Below, in pieces: positions 17,598 to 27,147 of a stretch of 51,998 nt of DNA. The position numbers and the translations under genes were made by a program. A model generated the notes under the pieces. It was not told where the DNA came from. It worked only from the letters and a program-made list of their open reading frames with translations, and ran no database searches. Each line of letters starts with the position of its first letter. The first letter of the stretch is position 1. Where the stretch lies: contig DFGT01000006.1 in NCBI GenBank assembly GCA_002371265.1, positions 1-51,998 on the forward strand. The letters are read 5' to 3'. This stretch comes from Bacteroidales bacterium UBA3743 (GTDB lineage Bacteria; Bacteroidota; Bacteroidia; Bacteroidales; Paludibacteraceae).

Positions 17598-20588
17598 ATG
17601 GCATCAGAAAGACAAATCGAAGAGCAGTTTATAAGCTATTTGAGTGAGGATTTGAAGTATGTTTATCGTGAAGACATTCATGATAGGGATAGTCTTGAGC
17701 ATAATTTCCGAGAAAAATTTCAAACATTGAATCGTTGCCACTTAACAGACAACGAGTTCACTCGACTTTTGGAAGAAATTACTGATTCGGATGTGTTTGC
17801 TACCTCAAAAAAATTGCGTGAGCGTAATACTTTTATACGAGAAGATGGCACGCCGCTTCAGTATATGTTGGTGAATATAAAGGATTGGTGCAAAAATGAA
17901 TATGAGGTTATTCATCAGCTACAGATTAATACAAAAAATAGTTTTCAACGATATGATGTGATTCTACTCATCAATGGTTTGCCGGTTGTTCAGATAGAAC
18001 TAAAAACTTTGGATGTTAGTCCACGTCGTGCAATGCAGCAAATTGTTGATTACAAGAATGATACGGGCAATGGATATACCAATTCTTTGCTTTGTTTTAT
18101 GCAGATATTTATTGTCAGCAATCAACATAATACATATTATTTTGCTAATAACAATAAGGAACATTTCAACTTCAATGCTGATGAAAGGTTTTTACCTGTA
18201 TATCAGTGGGCTGATGAAAAGAATCAGAAAATAACAGGTCTTCATCCTTTTGCTGATGCTTTTTTACAAAAATGTCGTTTGGGTGAGATGATTAGCCGTT
18301 ATATGGTTTTGATGGCATCAGAAAGAAAAGTCCTTATGATGCGACCATATCAGATATATGCGGTGAAAGCTATAGTGAATTGTATCAATGAAAACAGAGG
18401 AAACGGTTACATCTGGCATACTACAGGTAGTGGTAAAACGTTGACGTCGTTCAAGGCATCTACTCTTTTGAAGGATAACCCGGAGATTGAAAAATGTCTT
18501 TTTGTTGTCGACAGAAAAGATCTTGATCGACAAACTCGAGAGGAGTTTAACAAATTTCAAGATGGTTGTGTTGAAGAAAATACCAACACAGATGCACTTG
18601 TCCGTCGTATGCTTTCGGAGGATTATGCTGATAAAATCATTGTCACAACTATACAGAAGTTGGGCATTGCTCTTGATCCGCAGAATCGTAGCAACTATCA
18701 GGAGCGTCTTTCGCTTTTGCGAGACAAACGCATAGTATTCATTTTTGATGAATGCCATCGTTCTCAATTTGGAGATAATCATAAAGCTATCAAGGAATTC
18801 TTTCCGAACGCACAACTTTTTGGCTTTACAGGAACTCCTATTTTTGAGGAAAATGCATCATATACACAAATAACAGGAGAAGAGGCTCAATACAAAACGA
18901 CAAAAGACGTTTTTCAAAAGGAGTTACATGCATATACGATAACGAATGCCATTGATGACCGTAATGTCTTGCGTTTTCATGTTGATTATTTTAAGCCAGA
19001 CAAGTCTGATATAGTTGGAGACATGGTGAAGAAATCAGCTATTGTAAAAGCTATTTTAGCAAAACACCGTGCTGCAACAAACGGATGTCGTTTCAATGCG
19101 TTGTTTGCCACTGGCTCAATCAAAGATGCTATCGAGTACTATCATTTGTTCAAGGTCGCACAAGCAAATAAAATGGCTGAAGACAGACAATATGAGCCAT
19201 TGAACATAGCTTGTGTGTTTTCGCCTCCTGCTGAGGGTAATCGCGATATTATGCAGATTCAGGAGGATTTGCCACAGGAGCAACAGGACAATAAGCAGGA
19301 TCCAGACCAGAAAAAGGCTGCGTTGACTGATATCATCAAAGATTATAACGAGCAGTTTGGCACAACTCACAGTGTTAATGAGTTTGATGCGTATTATCAA
19401 GATGTTCAGCAGCGTATTAAAAACCAGCAGTATAGCAACAAAGATTATGCACATAAAAACAAGATTGACATAACTATTGTTGTGGATATGTTGTTGACTG
19501 GTTTTGATTCCAAGTATTTGAATACGTTGTATGTGGATAAGAATTTGAAGTATCATGGTTTGGTTCAGGCGTTTTCTCGTACAAATCGTATCTTAAACGA
19601 TACCAAACCATACGGCAATATTCTAGATTTTCGAGGACAGCAAACGGCGGTAGACGCAGCTATTGCTTTATTCTCTGGGGAAAAAGAGGAGGTCGCACGT
19701 CAAATTTGGATTGTTGAGCCGGCTTCTTCAATCCGAAAAAAATACATTGAGGCTATTGATAGGTTACGTAGCTTTATGACAACAAACAATTTGGAATTCA
19801 AAGCAGAAGAAGTTCCAAATTTGAAAGGGGATATTGCTAAAGCAGATTTTATAAATCGCTTTAAGGAGATACAACGACTCAAAACACAACTAGACCAATA
19901 TACAGATCTTGTGGAAGTGAAACCAGACAAATATTCGATGTATGTGGCTGAACCACAACTTTCTTATGGATTCACTGATGATGATCTGCAGGCTTTTCGT
20001 GGTGCTTATCTTGATCTTGCTCGTGATTTGAAAGGCAAACGAGAAAAATCAGAAGAAGGAGTCTCAAAAGAAATTGAGGACCTTGATTTTGAGTTTGTCC
20101 TATTTGCTTCGACAATGATAGACTACGACTATATTATGGAGTTGATTTCCAGATATATGGGACAACCATCTAAATGGAAAATGACGAAGGATGATCTTGT
20201 CAATTTAATTCGTTCGAGTGCAAATTTGCTTGATGATCGAGACGACATTATCGCCTACATTGATAGTCTTGATGGAGTAAATGGTCGAACAGAGCAAGAA
20301 ATAAAGGATGGTTACGAAGTTTTCAAAACGGAAAAATATGCAAAGGAGATGTCTCTCATTTCTGAGAAACATGGTTTGAATGTGAAAGCGGTGCAGACTT
20401 TTGTGAACGACATTGTAGATCGAAGAATTTTCGACGGGGAGAAATTGAATGAGTTGCTAGAACCGTTAGATTTAGGTTGGCGTGACCGAATCCGTAAGGA
20501 AACAGAATTGATGAATGACCTTGTGCCATTGCTAAAACGATTAGCATCAGGGCAGAATATATCTGGGTTGAAGGCGTATGAGGAATAA
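17598..20588 (+). CDS. hsdR: type I restriction enzyme, restriction (R) subunit
   Basis: HsdR is the ATP-driven translocase and nuclease of type I restriction systems and cuts unmodified DNA far from the recognition site. The ATG at 17598 (MASERQIEEQF) gives 996 residues; an in-frame ATG 11 codons upstream adds only a hydrophobic tail unlikely to be native. The N-terminal nuclease shows D120 and E134-L-K136 (PD-(D/E)xK). The SF2 helicase follows with Walker A TTGSGKT (275-281), DECH (384-387), FTGTP, and the late motifs LLTGFDSKYLNTLYVDK and QAFSRTNRI. The C-terminal part resembles the EcoR124-type coupling domain. It is first in a five-gene operon and looks intact. Confidence 0.95.
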   Translation: MASERQIEEQFISYLSEDLKYVYREDIHDRDSLEHNFREKFQTLNRCHLTDNEFTRLLEEITDSDVFATSKKLRERNTFIREDGTPLQYMLVNIKDWCKNEYEVIHQLQINTKNSFQRYDVILLINGLPVVQIELKTLDVSPRRAMQQIVDYKNDTGNGYTNSLLCFMQIFIVSNQHNTYYFANNNKEHFNFNADERFLPVYQWADEKNQKITGLHPFADAFLQKCRLGEMISRYMVLMASERKVLMMRPYQIYAVKAIVNCINENRGNGYIWHTTGSGKTLTSFKASTLLKDNPEIEKCLFVVDRKDLDRQTREEFNKFQDGCVEENTNTDALVRRMLSEDYADKIIVTTIQKLGIALDPQNRSNYQERLSLLRDKRIVFIFDECHRSQFGDNHKAIKEFFPNAQLFGFTGTPIFEENASYTQITGEEAQYKTTKDVFQKELHAYTITNAIDDRNVLRFHVDYFKPDKSDIVGDMVKKSAIVKAILAKHRAATNGCRFNALFATGSIKDAIEYYHLFKVAQANKMAEDRQYEPLNIACVFSPPAEGNRDIMQIQEDLPQEQQDNKQDPDQKKAALTDIIKDYNEQFGTTHSVNEFDAYYQDVQQRIKNQQYSNKDYAHKNKIDITIVVDMLLTGFDSKYLNTLYVDKNLKYHGLVQAFSRTNRILNDTKPYGNILDFRGQQTAVDAAIALFSGEKEEVARQIWIVEPASSIRKKYIEAIDRLRSFMTTNNLEFKAEEVPNLKGDIAKADFINRFKEIQRLKTQLDQYTDLVEVKPDKYSMYVAEPQLSYGFTDDDLQAFRGAYLDLARDLKGKREKSEEGVSKEIEDLDFEFVLFASTMIDYDYIMELISRYMGQPSKWKMTKDDLVNLIRSSANLLDDRDDIIAYIDSLDGVNGRTEQEIKDGYEVFKTEKYAKEMSLISEKHGLNVKAVQTFVNDIVDRRIFDGEKLNELLEPLDLGWRDRIRKETELMNDLVPLLKRLASGQNISGLKAYEE

Positions 20589-20601
20589 AATTGTATATGA
20601 T

Positions 20602-21780
20602 ATGACCACTAAATCCACAAATATTCATATTCCTAAACTTCGCTTTCCCGAATTCCAAAATGAGAGGGAATGGGAAGTGAAGAGATTGGGAGAAATTGTC
20701 AAAGATGTAGATGATAAATGCAGTATCAACGAGTTGCAGATAGAAACTTATATCAGCACAGAAAATATGTTACAAAACCTTGAAGGAGTTAAAAAAGCTT
20801 CAAAATTGCCTGAAACGGGGTCTTTCACTTGCTTTAAAAAAGGAGATATTTTGTTCTCAAATATTAGACCGTATTTGAAGAAAGTTTGGCAGGCAGAATT
20901 TGATGGAGCGGCATCAAATGATGTGATAGTTTTTCGAGCATTAAATGGTTTTGATTATCATTTTGTGTCGCAGATTATTAAAAGTGATAGTTTTATTGCT
21001 CATACTATGGCAGGGGCAAAAGGGGTAAAAATGCCGCGTGGAGATAAAAATATGATGATGGATTACATTGTTTGCATCCCTTCTCTTGCCGAACAGCAGC
21101 GCATAGCGGCCTGCCTGTCTGCGTTAGATGAAATGCTTTCCGCCACCAAGGACAAACTCGAACAACTTAAAGCCTACAAGAAAGGCCTGATGCAAAAACT
21201 TTTTCCTGCTCATGGCAAAACTTTGCCCGAACTGCGCTTCAAGGAATTTGAGAAGGATGGGGAATGGGAAGAAAAGATGGTGAAACAAGTTTGTTCAATT
21301 GGAACAGGAAAAAGTAATTCGCAAGACCAAGTAAATGATGGAGTTTACCCATTCTTTATTCGTTCAGAGCATCCTGTCAAAAGCAATAAATATTTATATG
21401 ATTGTGAGGCAGTTATTACAATTGGAGATGGGAAAATAGGGCAAGTTTTTCATTATATTAATGGTAAATTTGATTTACATCAAAGATGTTATAAAATGTC
21501 TGACTTTCAAGGTGTAGATGGGAAATACTTTTATTATTTCTTTTCCACGCATTTTTATGAAAGAGCTATGAGAATGACGGCAAAGGCGACTGTGGATTCT
21601 GTTAGATTAGAAATGATTTCAGATATGCCAATTTTTGTGCCATCATTATCTGAACAACATAAAATAGCTGATTGCCTCACATTGCTTGACGAAATGATAA
21701 ACCAATACACCAATAAGGTTAGATTCTTGGAAGTGTATAAAAAAGGATTGATGCAACAAATGTTTCCAACTTCAAAATGA
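20602..21780 (+). CDS. hsdS: type I restriction specificity (S) subunit
   Basis: HsdS sets the bipartite DNA target of the complex. I prefer the ATG at 20602 (MTTKSTNIHIPKLRFPEF, 392 residues); an upstream ATG at 20578 would overlap hsdR by 11 bases. Two target-recognition domains (about residues 25-175 and 205-345) are each followed by a coiled-coil conserved region: EQQRIAACLSALDEML with YKKGLMQKLFP, and EQHKIADCLTLLDEMI with YKKGLMQQMFP. The two repeats are near-identical in layout, so both half-sites look functional. No second hsdS or recombinase is nearby, so shuffling of specificity is not evident. Confidence 0.95.
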   Translation: MTTKSTNIHIPKLRFPEFQNEREWEVKRLGEIVKDVDDKCSINELQIETYISTENMLQNLEGVKKASKLPETGSFTCFKKGDILFSNIRPYLKKVWQAEFDGAASNDVIVFRALNGFDYHFVSQIIKSDSFIAHTMAGAKGVKMPRGDKNMMMDYIVCIPSLAEQQRIAACLSALDEMLSATKDKLEQLKAYKKGLMQKLFPAHGKTLPELRFKEFEKDGEWEEKMVKQVCSIGTGKSNSQDQVNDGVYPFFIRSEHPVKSNKYLYDCEAVITIGDGKIGQVFHYINGKFDLHQRCYKMSDFQGVDGKYFYYFFSTHFYERAMRMTAKATVDSVRLEMISDMPIFVPSLSEQHKIADCLTLLDEMINQYTNKVRFLEVYKKGLMQQMFPTSK

Positions 21781-21790
21781 TTAAAGAGTT

Positions 21791-22876
21791 ATGGAATTGA
21801 AAGATATAGCAAAACAGATTAAGGATGCTAAAGAGAATATTTTCCTTGTTTATGCATTCAATGGAACAGGGAAAACAAGACTTTCTGTTGAATATAAGGA
21901 GCTTGCAAGAGAGCAATTGGAAGAGGAAAAGAAAGGTAGACAAACAGGCGTTTATTATAATGCTTATAGTGAGGATTTGTTTGTTTGGGATAATGATATT
22001 GAGCATTCCGAAGAAAAAATCATTCTTCGAGTGGTGCCGAGTAGTTTGAACAAGTGTCATTCATTGATTTATGAGGATAGTGTCAGACAAAAACTGAAGC
22101 CTTACAATCCTAAATATGATTTTGTGTTTCATTCATACGAAGATAATCCGGAAAAGGGCATAGAATATATTTCTTTTCATTTGGACGATACGGATGACAA
22201 AAACATCAAGTTGTCTCGTGGAGAAGAAAGAATTTTCGTGTGGTGTTTCTTCCTGGCTTTGTTTGATACAGAAGGTTGGGCAGATGACCAAAACAAATAC
22301 ATTATTATTGATGACCCAGTTTCGAGCCTTGATGACCATAATATTTTTATCACGATTTTTACCCTGCTGGAATTAATCGAAAAGTATTATGAGAAACGAA
22401 AAATTATCATTACAACACATCATATAGGTTTTGCTACGCTATTAAGCGATTGTTTGTTAAAAGGAGAAAAAGCTGACAAGTATAAAAAGGTCTCAAAGGT
22501 TCAATTACTTGAAAAAAACACTGATTCTGGATTTGAGCTAATCAATCCGAAGAATGATGTATTGTTGTATCATCTTAGGTTATTACAAGTTCTTGACTTG
22601 GCGATAGCGAGTGATAATATGGAAATCTATCACTTAGCAATACTGAGACAAGTTCTTGAAAACATTTCTTCGTTTTTGGGGACGGGACAATTAAAATATG
22701 TGTTGGAACAGATTGGTATTACAGATCCGGATAGAATGGCGACTATTATTAATGCATTAACTCATCAAAAAGTGTATTATCCTCAAATGGATGCCATGGT
22801 TGATGATAATAAACAAATTGTTAGGGATGTTTATAATGCACTAATGACAAAATATCATTTTATATTGCATACATAA
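21791..22876 (+). CDS. PrrC/RloC-like ABC-type ATPase, probable anticodon nuclease
   Basis: The 361-residue protein is an ABC/AAA_13-type ATPase with NGTGKT (24-29), signature LSRGEE (141-146), Walker B with IIIDDPVSSLDD (171-182) and an H-loop TTHH (208-211). PrrC, the anticodon nuclease tied to a type I RM system in E. coli, uses R320, E324 and H356 near its C-terminus. Here R286, E290 and H325 (LRQVLE and LTHQK) have the same Arg-Glu spacing and nearly the same Glu-His distance. The length is also close to PrrC's. Its place between hsdS and hsdM, 10 bases from each, matches prrC's embedding among hsd genes. I infer a silent tRNA-cleaving toxin released when the RM complex is disabled by a phage. 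A non-nucleolytic AAA_13 protein is the alternative. Confidence 0.65.
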   Translation: MELKDIAKQIKDAKENIFLVYAFNGTGKTRLSVEYKELAREQLEEEKKGRQTGVYYNAYSEDLFVWDNDIEHSEEKIILRVVPSSLNKCHSLIYEDSVRQKLKPYNPKYDFVFHSYEDNPEKGIEYISFHLDDTDDKNIKLSRGEERIFVWCFFLALFDTEGWADDQNKYIIIDDPVSSLDDHNIFITIFTLLELIEKYYEKRKIIITTHHIGFATLLSDCLLKGEKADKYKKVSKVQLLEKNTDSGFELINPKNDVLLYHLRLLQVLDLAIASDNMEIYHLAILRQVLENISSFLGTGQLKYVLEQIGITDPDRMATIINALTHQKVYYPQMDAMVDDNKQIVRDVYNALMTKYHFILHT

Positions 22877-22886
22877 AATTGTTAAT

Positions 22887-24515
22887 ATGGCACAAAATAT
22901 ACAACAAGAACTCGGAAAAACCCTTTGGAGCATAGCCAATAACTTACGTGGGGCTATGATGGCGGATGACTTCCGTGATTATATGCTTTCGTTCCTTTTT
23001 TGGAAGTATTTGTCGGATAATTATATTAAGTCAGCAAAAAAGGAATTGGGGTCAGATTATCCTGAACTAACAAAGGAACAATTGGCGTCAATGAGAATCA
23101 GTACGCCTCTGCAGTTCTGGTATAAAAACAATCCAGGCTATATTTTTTTGTTCGAAAAACAGATGAAGCGTAAGATCCACTATGTGATAGAGCCTCAATA
23201 TTTGTGGGACAATATTGCTGAGTTGGCTCGTACTCAAAGTGACACTTTGCTGGAAAACTTACAAAACGGATTCAAATACATTGAAAATGAATCGTTTGAT
23301 AGTTCGTTCAGAGGATTGTTTTCCGAAATCAACCTTAACTCGGAGAAGTTGGGCAAAAACTACACTGAACGTAACAAACTTTTAGCAAAAGTCATTCAAA
23401 CTATAGCGGAAGGATTGAATAATAGTGGTGCGGAAGGAGACTCTTTAGGAGATGCCTATGAGTATCTTATCGGTCAGTTCGCTGCTGGTTCGGGTCAGAA
23501 GGCGGGTGAGTTCTATACACCACAGATGATTTCGACAATACTTTCCCGTATTGTTACGCTTGATTGTCAAGATCCAGCGTCCGGTAAGAAAAAACGTATA
23601 GACAAAGTCCTGGACTTTACTTGTGGTTCGGGGTCGCTGTTGCTCAATGTTCGTCACGAGATGGAAGGTTATGGTATTGGCAAAATATATGGTCAGGAGA
23701 AGAACATCACCACCTACAACCTTGCCAGAATGAACATGTTGCTTCATGGAGTGAAGGATACAGAGTTCGAAATTCATCATGGTGATACATTGGTTAATGA
23801 TTGGGATATACTCAATGAACAAAATCCTGCACTGAAAATGCAGTTCGATGCTGTGGTGGCAAATCCGCCTTTCAGTCTTCGTTGGGATCCGACAGAAGAG
23901 ACGGCGAAAGACTTTCGTTTCAATCGCTACGGAGTTGCTCCTAAGTCGGCTGCCGATTTTGCTTTTCTGTTGCATGGTTTTCATTTTTTGAGTGAAAATG
24001 GAACAATGGCAATAATTTTGCCTCATGGTGTATTATTCCGAGGTGGTAAAGAGGAGATTATAAGAAAGAAATTGATTGAAGATGACAATATAGATGCCGT
24101 CATAGGATTGCCTGCTAACCTTTTTTATTCAACAGGTATTCCAGTCTGCATCATTGTTTTAAAGCGATGTCGTAAAAATAGCAAAATTCTATTTATAAAT
24201 GCTAGTGGCGAAGAGCATTACGAAAAAGGTAAGAGACAGAATATTCTTCGTGACTGCGACGTTGAGAAGATTGTTGATACGTATAAATATCGTCGTGAAG
24301 AGCCTCGTTATTCTCGTCAGGTTTCATTACAGGAAATCAAGGAGAACGACTTCAATCTTAATATCACTCGTTATGTAAATCTTTCAAAAGAAGAGGAACA
24401 GATTGATTTGAAGGCTGTAGCACAAAGAATAAACGAATGTGATGTCAGGATTGCGGAGGCTCAAAATAAACTTAATGAATTTTTGAAAGAGTTAGGATTA
24501 GATTTGTTGAAATAA
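22887..24515 (+). CDS. hsdM: type I restriction modification (M) subunit, adenine methyltransferase
   Basis: HsdM methylates adenine in the site chosen by HsdS. The 542-residue protein has the HsdM N-terminal helical domain (KTLWSIANNLRGAM to about residue 160). The N6_Mtase domain follows with GEFYTP (207-212), SAM motif I DFTCGSG (243-249, Phe where Pro is common) and catalytic NPPF (326-329). The C-terminal helices (LKAVAQRINECDVRIAEAQ) pack on HsdS in known complexes. It sits after the PrrC-like gene rather than next to hsdR or hsdS, an unusual operon order. Confidence 0.95.
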   Translation: MAQNIQQELGKTLWSIANNLRGAMMADDFRDYMLSFLFWKYLSDNYIKSAKKELGSDYPELTKEQLASMRISTPLQFWYKNNPGYIFLFEKQMKRKIHYVIEPQYLWDNIAELARTQSDTLLENLQNGFKYIENESFDSSFRGLFSEINLNSEKLGKNYTERNKLLAKVIQTIAEGLNNSGAEGDSLGDAYEYLIGQFAAGSGQKAGEFYTPQMISTILSRIVTLDCQDPASGKKKRIDKVLDFTCGSGSLLLNVRHEMEGYGIGKIYGQEKNITTYNLARMNMLLHGVKDTEFEIHHGDTLVNDWDILNEQNPALKMQFDAVVANPPFSLRWDPTEETAKDFRFNRYGVAPKSAADFAFLLHGFHFLSENGTMAIILPHGVLFRGGKEEIIRKKLIEDDNIDAVIGLPANLFYSTGIPVCIIVLKRCRKNSKILFINASGEEHYEKGKRQNILRDCDVEKIVDTYKYRREEPRYSRQVSLQEIKENDFNLNITRYVNLSKEEEQIDLKAVAQRINECDVRIAEAQNKLNEFLKELGLDLLK

Positions 24516-24521
24516 TAGTAT

Positions 24522-25760
24522 ATGAACAGAATAGTACTCATAGGTAACGGATTTGATTTGGCTCATCAATTGAAAACCAGTTATAAGAATTTCATAGACT
24601 GGTATTGGGACAAAAGGTTTTACGACATTGTGATAGAATCCAGTGCCGTGTCATCTGATTTGCTATGCACTATAAAAATATTACCTGCTAGTGGTTATAA
24701 TGGTTGGCTTTCATTTTCATATTCGCGGGGATTTTTTAGGGATCCATTAAAAACTGAATTTAATATATCAGGTCTTGAGTTTATAGAAGAGCTAAAAAAA
24801 TATCCTGAAAGTTTTGAAATAGTATATCCTCCTTTTTTTGAGAATATATGTAAAAGTATCGAAACTAAAGGATGGGTTGATATTGAAAATGAGTATTATA
24901 ATTTGTTAAAAAAGTATGCTCTGACTTTTTCTTCATCGGGAAATTTGAATGAGTTAAATGAGCAAATGCAATATCTTCAAAAGCTATTAACAGATTATTT
25001 GATTTTTACAAGTCAAAAAGGAATCGCCCCTTATGATGATTTGAGAAAGAAACTTTATGCTCCAATAGATCCCCAAGATATATCCATAGAAGGTTTTGCA
25101 GAATTTAGAAAATATATTGACTATTGTGTTAGTAAACAAAGTCTTGATTGGAAAGACAAACAATCTAGGTATGGATTAGATGATAAATCAATAAATGAAA
25201 TAGAGTTTTACAAAGAAAAATATGGGACAGATATTTATTTTGTGAAATATCCTGATTTATTTATGTTACCAGATAGGATTCTATTTGTTAATTTCAATTA
25301 CACAAACACAGTTGATTTTTATATTTTAAATGATGTATCATATCAAATACATATACATGGGGAATTGGCAAAACCACAAAATATGATTTTTGGATATGGG
25401 GATGAGATGGATCAAGATTATTTACAACTTCAGAATCTCAACGATAATGAATGTTTACGAAATATCAAGTCTATAAAATATCTTGAAACGGATAATTACA
25501 GGAGTACATTGTCTTTTCTTGAATCTGCACCATTTCAAGTATATATAATGGGGCATTCTTGTGGTAATTCAGATAGAACTTTGCTTAATACAATTTTTGA
25601 GCATAAGAATTGTATATCTATTAAACCATATTATTATATAAGGAAGGACGGATCAGATAATTATATTGAATTAGTACAAAATATTAGTCGAAACTTTACT
25701 GATATGAAACTTATGCGAAACAGAGTCGTTAATAAAATGTATTGCGAGAGTCTTGTATAA
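24522..25760 (+). CDS. abiH: AbiH family abortive-infection protein
   Basis: The 412-residue product begins MNRIVLIGNGFDLAHQLKTSY, the diagnostic start of the AbiH family, first known from lactococcal phage resistance. A second conserved block is FVNFNYTNTVDFY followed by IHIHGE and FGYGDEMD, and a third is YIMGHSCGNSDRTLL. The mechanism of AbiH is not established. It follows hsdM by 6 bases, so it is very likely co-transcribed with the RM genes and forms the last layer of the defence operon. It is clearly AT-richer than the hsd genes, which suggests separate recruitment. No terminator is obvious. Confidence 0.85.
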   Translation: MNRIVLIGNGFDLAHQLKTSYKNFIDWYWDKRFYDIVIESSAVSSDLLCTIKILPASGYNGWLSFSYSRGFFRDPLKTEFNISGLEFIEELKKYPESFEIVYPPFFENICKSIETKGWVDIENEYYNLLKKYALTFSSSGNLNELNEQMQYLQKLLTDYLIFTSQKGIAPYDDLRKKLYAPIDPQDISIEGFAEFRKYIDYCVSKQSLDWKDKQSRYGLDDKSINEIEFYKEKYGTDIYFVKYPDLFMLPDRILFVNFNYTNTVDFYILNDVSYQIHIHGELAKPQNMIFGYGDEMDQDYLQLQNLNDNECLRNIKSIKYLETDNYRSTLSFLESAPFQVYIMGHSCGNSDRTLLNTIFEHKNCISIKPYYYIRKDGSDNYIELVQNISRNFTDMKLMRNRVVNKMYCESLV

Positions 25761-25878
25761 GGTTGATTCAAATATATACTCTTCGGGTATGATGATTTTG
25801 TAAATAAGAATTATATAAATTGGATGACAAACACATTTTCCTTCTCTTCCCTGTTTTCCTTGCATTCGATGCCACTCA

Positions 25879-25919
25879 CGTCGCACCGGAGGATGATGAG
25901 CCGGAGAGTTTGGATTGAG
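25879..25919 (+). repeat. imperfect direct repeat, left copy
   Basis: CGTCGCACCGGA and TTTGGATTGAG at the ends match CGTTGCACCGGA and TTTTGATTGAG at 27148-27192, on the other side of the DUF4253 gene. The centres align poorly. Confidence 0.35.
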
Positions 25920-25982
25920 CGTTTATTTCTTTGAAGCCAATGAAAATTTTTGCGGTTCCATAAAACATATTGTAAAATAATA

Positions 25983-25990
25983 TATCTTTG
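25983..25990 (+). promoter_or_regulatory. -7 element of the DUF4253 gene
   Basis: TATCTTTG matches TAnnTTTG and is 77 bases before the ATG. It suggests that this gene is transcribed apart from the RM-abiH operon. Confidence 0.45.
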
Positions 25991-26067
25991 GCGCATTGGA
26001 GATAGAAATTGTTAGGACCTCCTATTCCTATCTGAAGAACTAAACGTATTAATAATTCAAAAATCTT

Positions 26068-27078
26068 ATGAGAGTAATAATCTTTATCATTGTGGTTTTG
26101 TTTATTTTGGCAAAATCTAAGTTTTTCAAGAAGAGAGATCATTCTGGTTCCGACGACGGGAATCAAGAAACGAATGGTTCTGTAAACAGGAATGATGTTG
26201 ATGAAAAATACTCAGCATCTGAAAATCTGGAACTTCCTACTGAAACTGGGAGCGTGTCTGATTCTGAAGAGGGGAATGTTAGGAATGATGATACAACAGA
26301 TCAAGAAAAAGAAGAAGATGACAAATATTCTATTGAATATCTGGAATGCTTAACCGGTTGTGAGTGTGTCAAGATTGCAAAAAGGAAAAGTAATATTTCT
26401 AGGCAAGAACTCCTTGATAAATATTACTTTTATTTAGAACAAGGAAAACGAGAAGGGTTCACTCCTGTTTTCATTAATGACAATGAAGATGTGATTGAAA
26501 TTATGAAATTCAATGCTAAAGCATCATCTGCAAAAACAGAAGATGAACTCAGGACAACAATGGAAAATTATCGAAATAAATTATTGTCGTCGGATGTCGC
26601 AGATGGTCGTGCTTATCTAGAAGATCAATTAGAAAATGACATCAAAAAATATTCTCATAAATGGGACGCATTTATGAATGGTCAGGCCGCAGAGAGGAAT
26701 GAAGAGGATGATGAAAAAGAAGTATATGATTGCTTATCTCTAAATAATAGTTTCGATAATATAGTTATGGTAAAAGTTCCAGTCACTGAACCATGGAAAA
26801 TATGGGCGTACATACCGTATGGCAACTGGAATGCTTGTCCTACGCCTGAGGAACACATGGCTGTTTCCAAATACTGGTATGAAACTTATGGAGCTATTCC
26901 TGTTGCTATTTCGTTTGCCTGCGTAGATTATTTACTTCCTCGTCCTGTTGACGATCCAAAGAAAACAGCCATAGAAATGTATGCTTACTGTGGAGACTTA
27001 GAGCAGGGATATGATAATTTTGCTAGTATAGGGGAATCTATAAAAGATAGAAAGACCTGGAATTTTTGGTGGGATTGA
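26068..27078 (+). CDS. membrane-anchored DUF4253 protein
   Basis: The 336-residue product has one N-terminal membrane segment (MRVIIFIIVVLFILA), then an acidic low-complexity linker (about residues 25-85) and a helical middle. The C-terminal ~100 residues match DUF4253: VKVPVTEPWKIWAYIPYGNW, then HMAVSKYWYETYGAIPVAIS, then YCGDLEQGYDN. DUF4253 has no known activity; members often occur near toxin or defence genes. The anchor plus linker is an uncommon architecture that I cannot explain. The gene has its own -7 element and terminator and is flanked by an imperfect direct repeat. Confidence 0.8.
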   Translation: MRVIIFIIVVLFILAKSKFFKKRDHSGSDDGNQETNGSVNRNDVDEKYSASENLELPTETGSVSDSEEGNVRNDDTTDQEKEEDDKYSIEYLECLTGCECVKIAKRKSNISRQELLDKYYFYLEQGKREGFTPVFINDNEDVIEIMKFNAKASSAKTEDELRTTMENYRNKLLSSDVADGRAYLEDQLENDIKKYSHKWDAFMNGQAAERNEEDDEKEVYDCLSLNNSFDNIVMVKVPVTEPWKIWAYIPYGNWNACPTPEEHMAVSKYWYETYGAIPVAISFACVDYLLPRPVDDPKKTAIEMYAYCGDLEQGYDNFASIGESIKDRKTWNFWWD

Positions 27079-27108
27079 TTCACATCTGCTGAAAATATGT
27101 AAACTTTT

Positions 27109-27139
27109 AATCCAGCTTGTAACAAGGCTGGATTTTTTT
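27109..27139 (+). terminator. intrinsic terminator of the DUF4253 gene
   Basis: AATCCAGC pairs with GCTGGATT around a loop with a further TTG/CAA pairing. Seven T close it. It starts 30 bases after the stop codon. Confidence 0.85.
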
Positions 27140-27147
27140 ATTGCTCC

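Larger units (their letters stand above)
25761..26067 (+). other. intergenic region after the defence operon
   Basis: This 307-base gap holds one copy of an imperfect repeat (25879-25919) and the -7 element of the next gene. An ATG-started frame of 31 codons at 25823-25918 has no recognisable product. Confidence 0.4.

Noticed and set aside
20602..21780. Phase-variable hsdS by inverted partial copies
   Set aside because: No second hsdS fragment, inverted repeat or site-specific recombinase is present in the island.
25823..25918. 31-codon ATG frame after abiH
   Set aside because: It has no ribosome site, promoter or recognisable product, and it overlaps the imperfect repeat.
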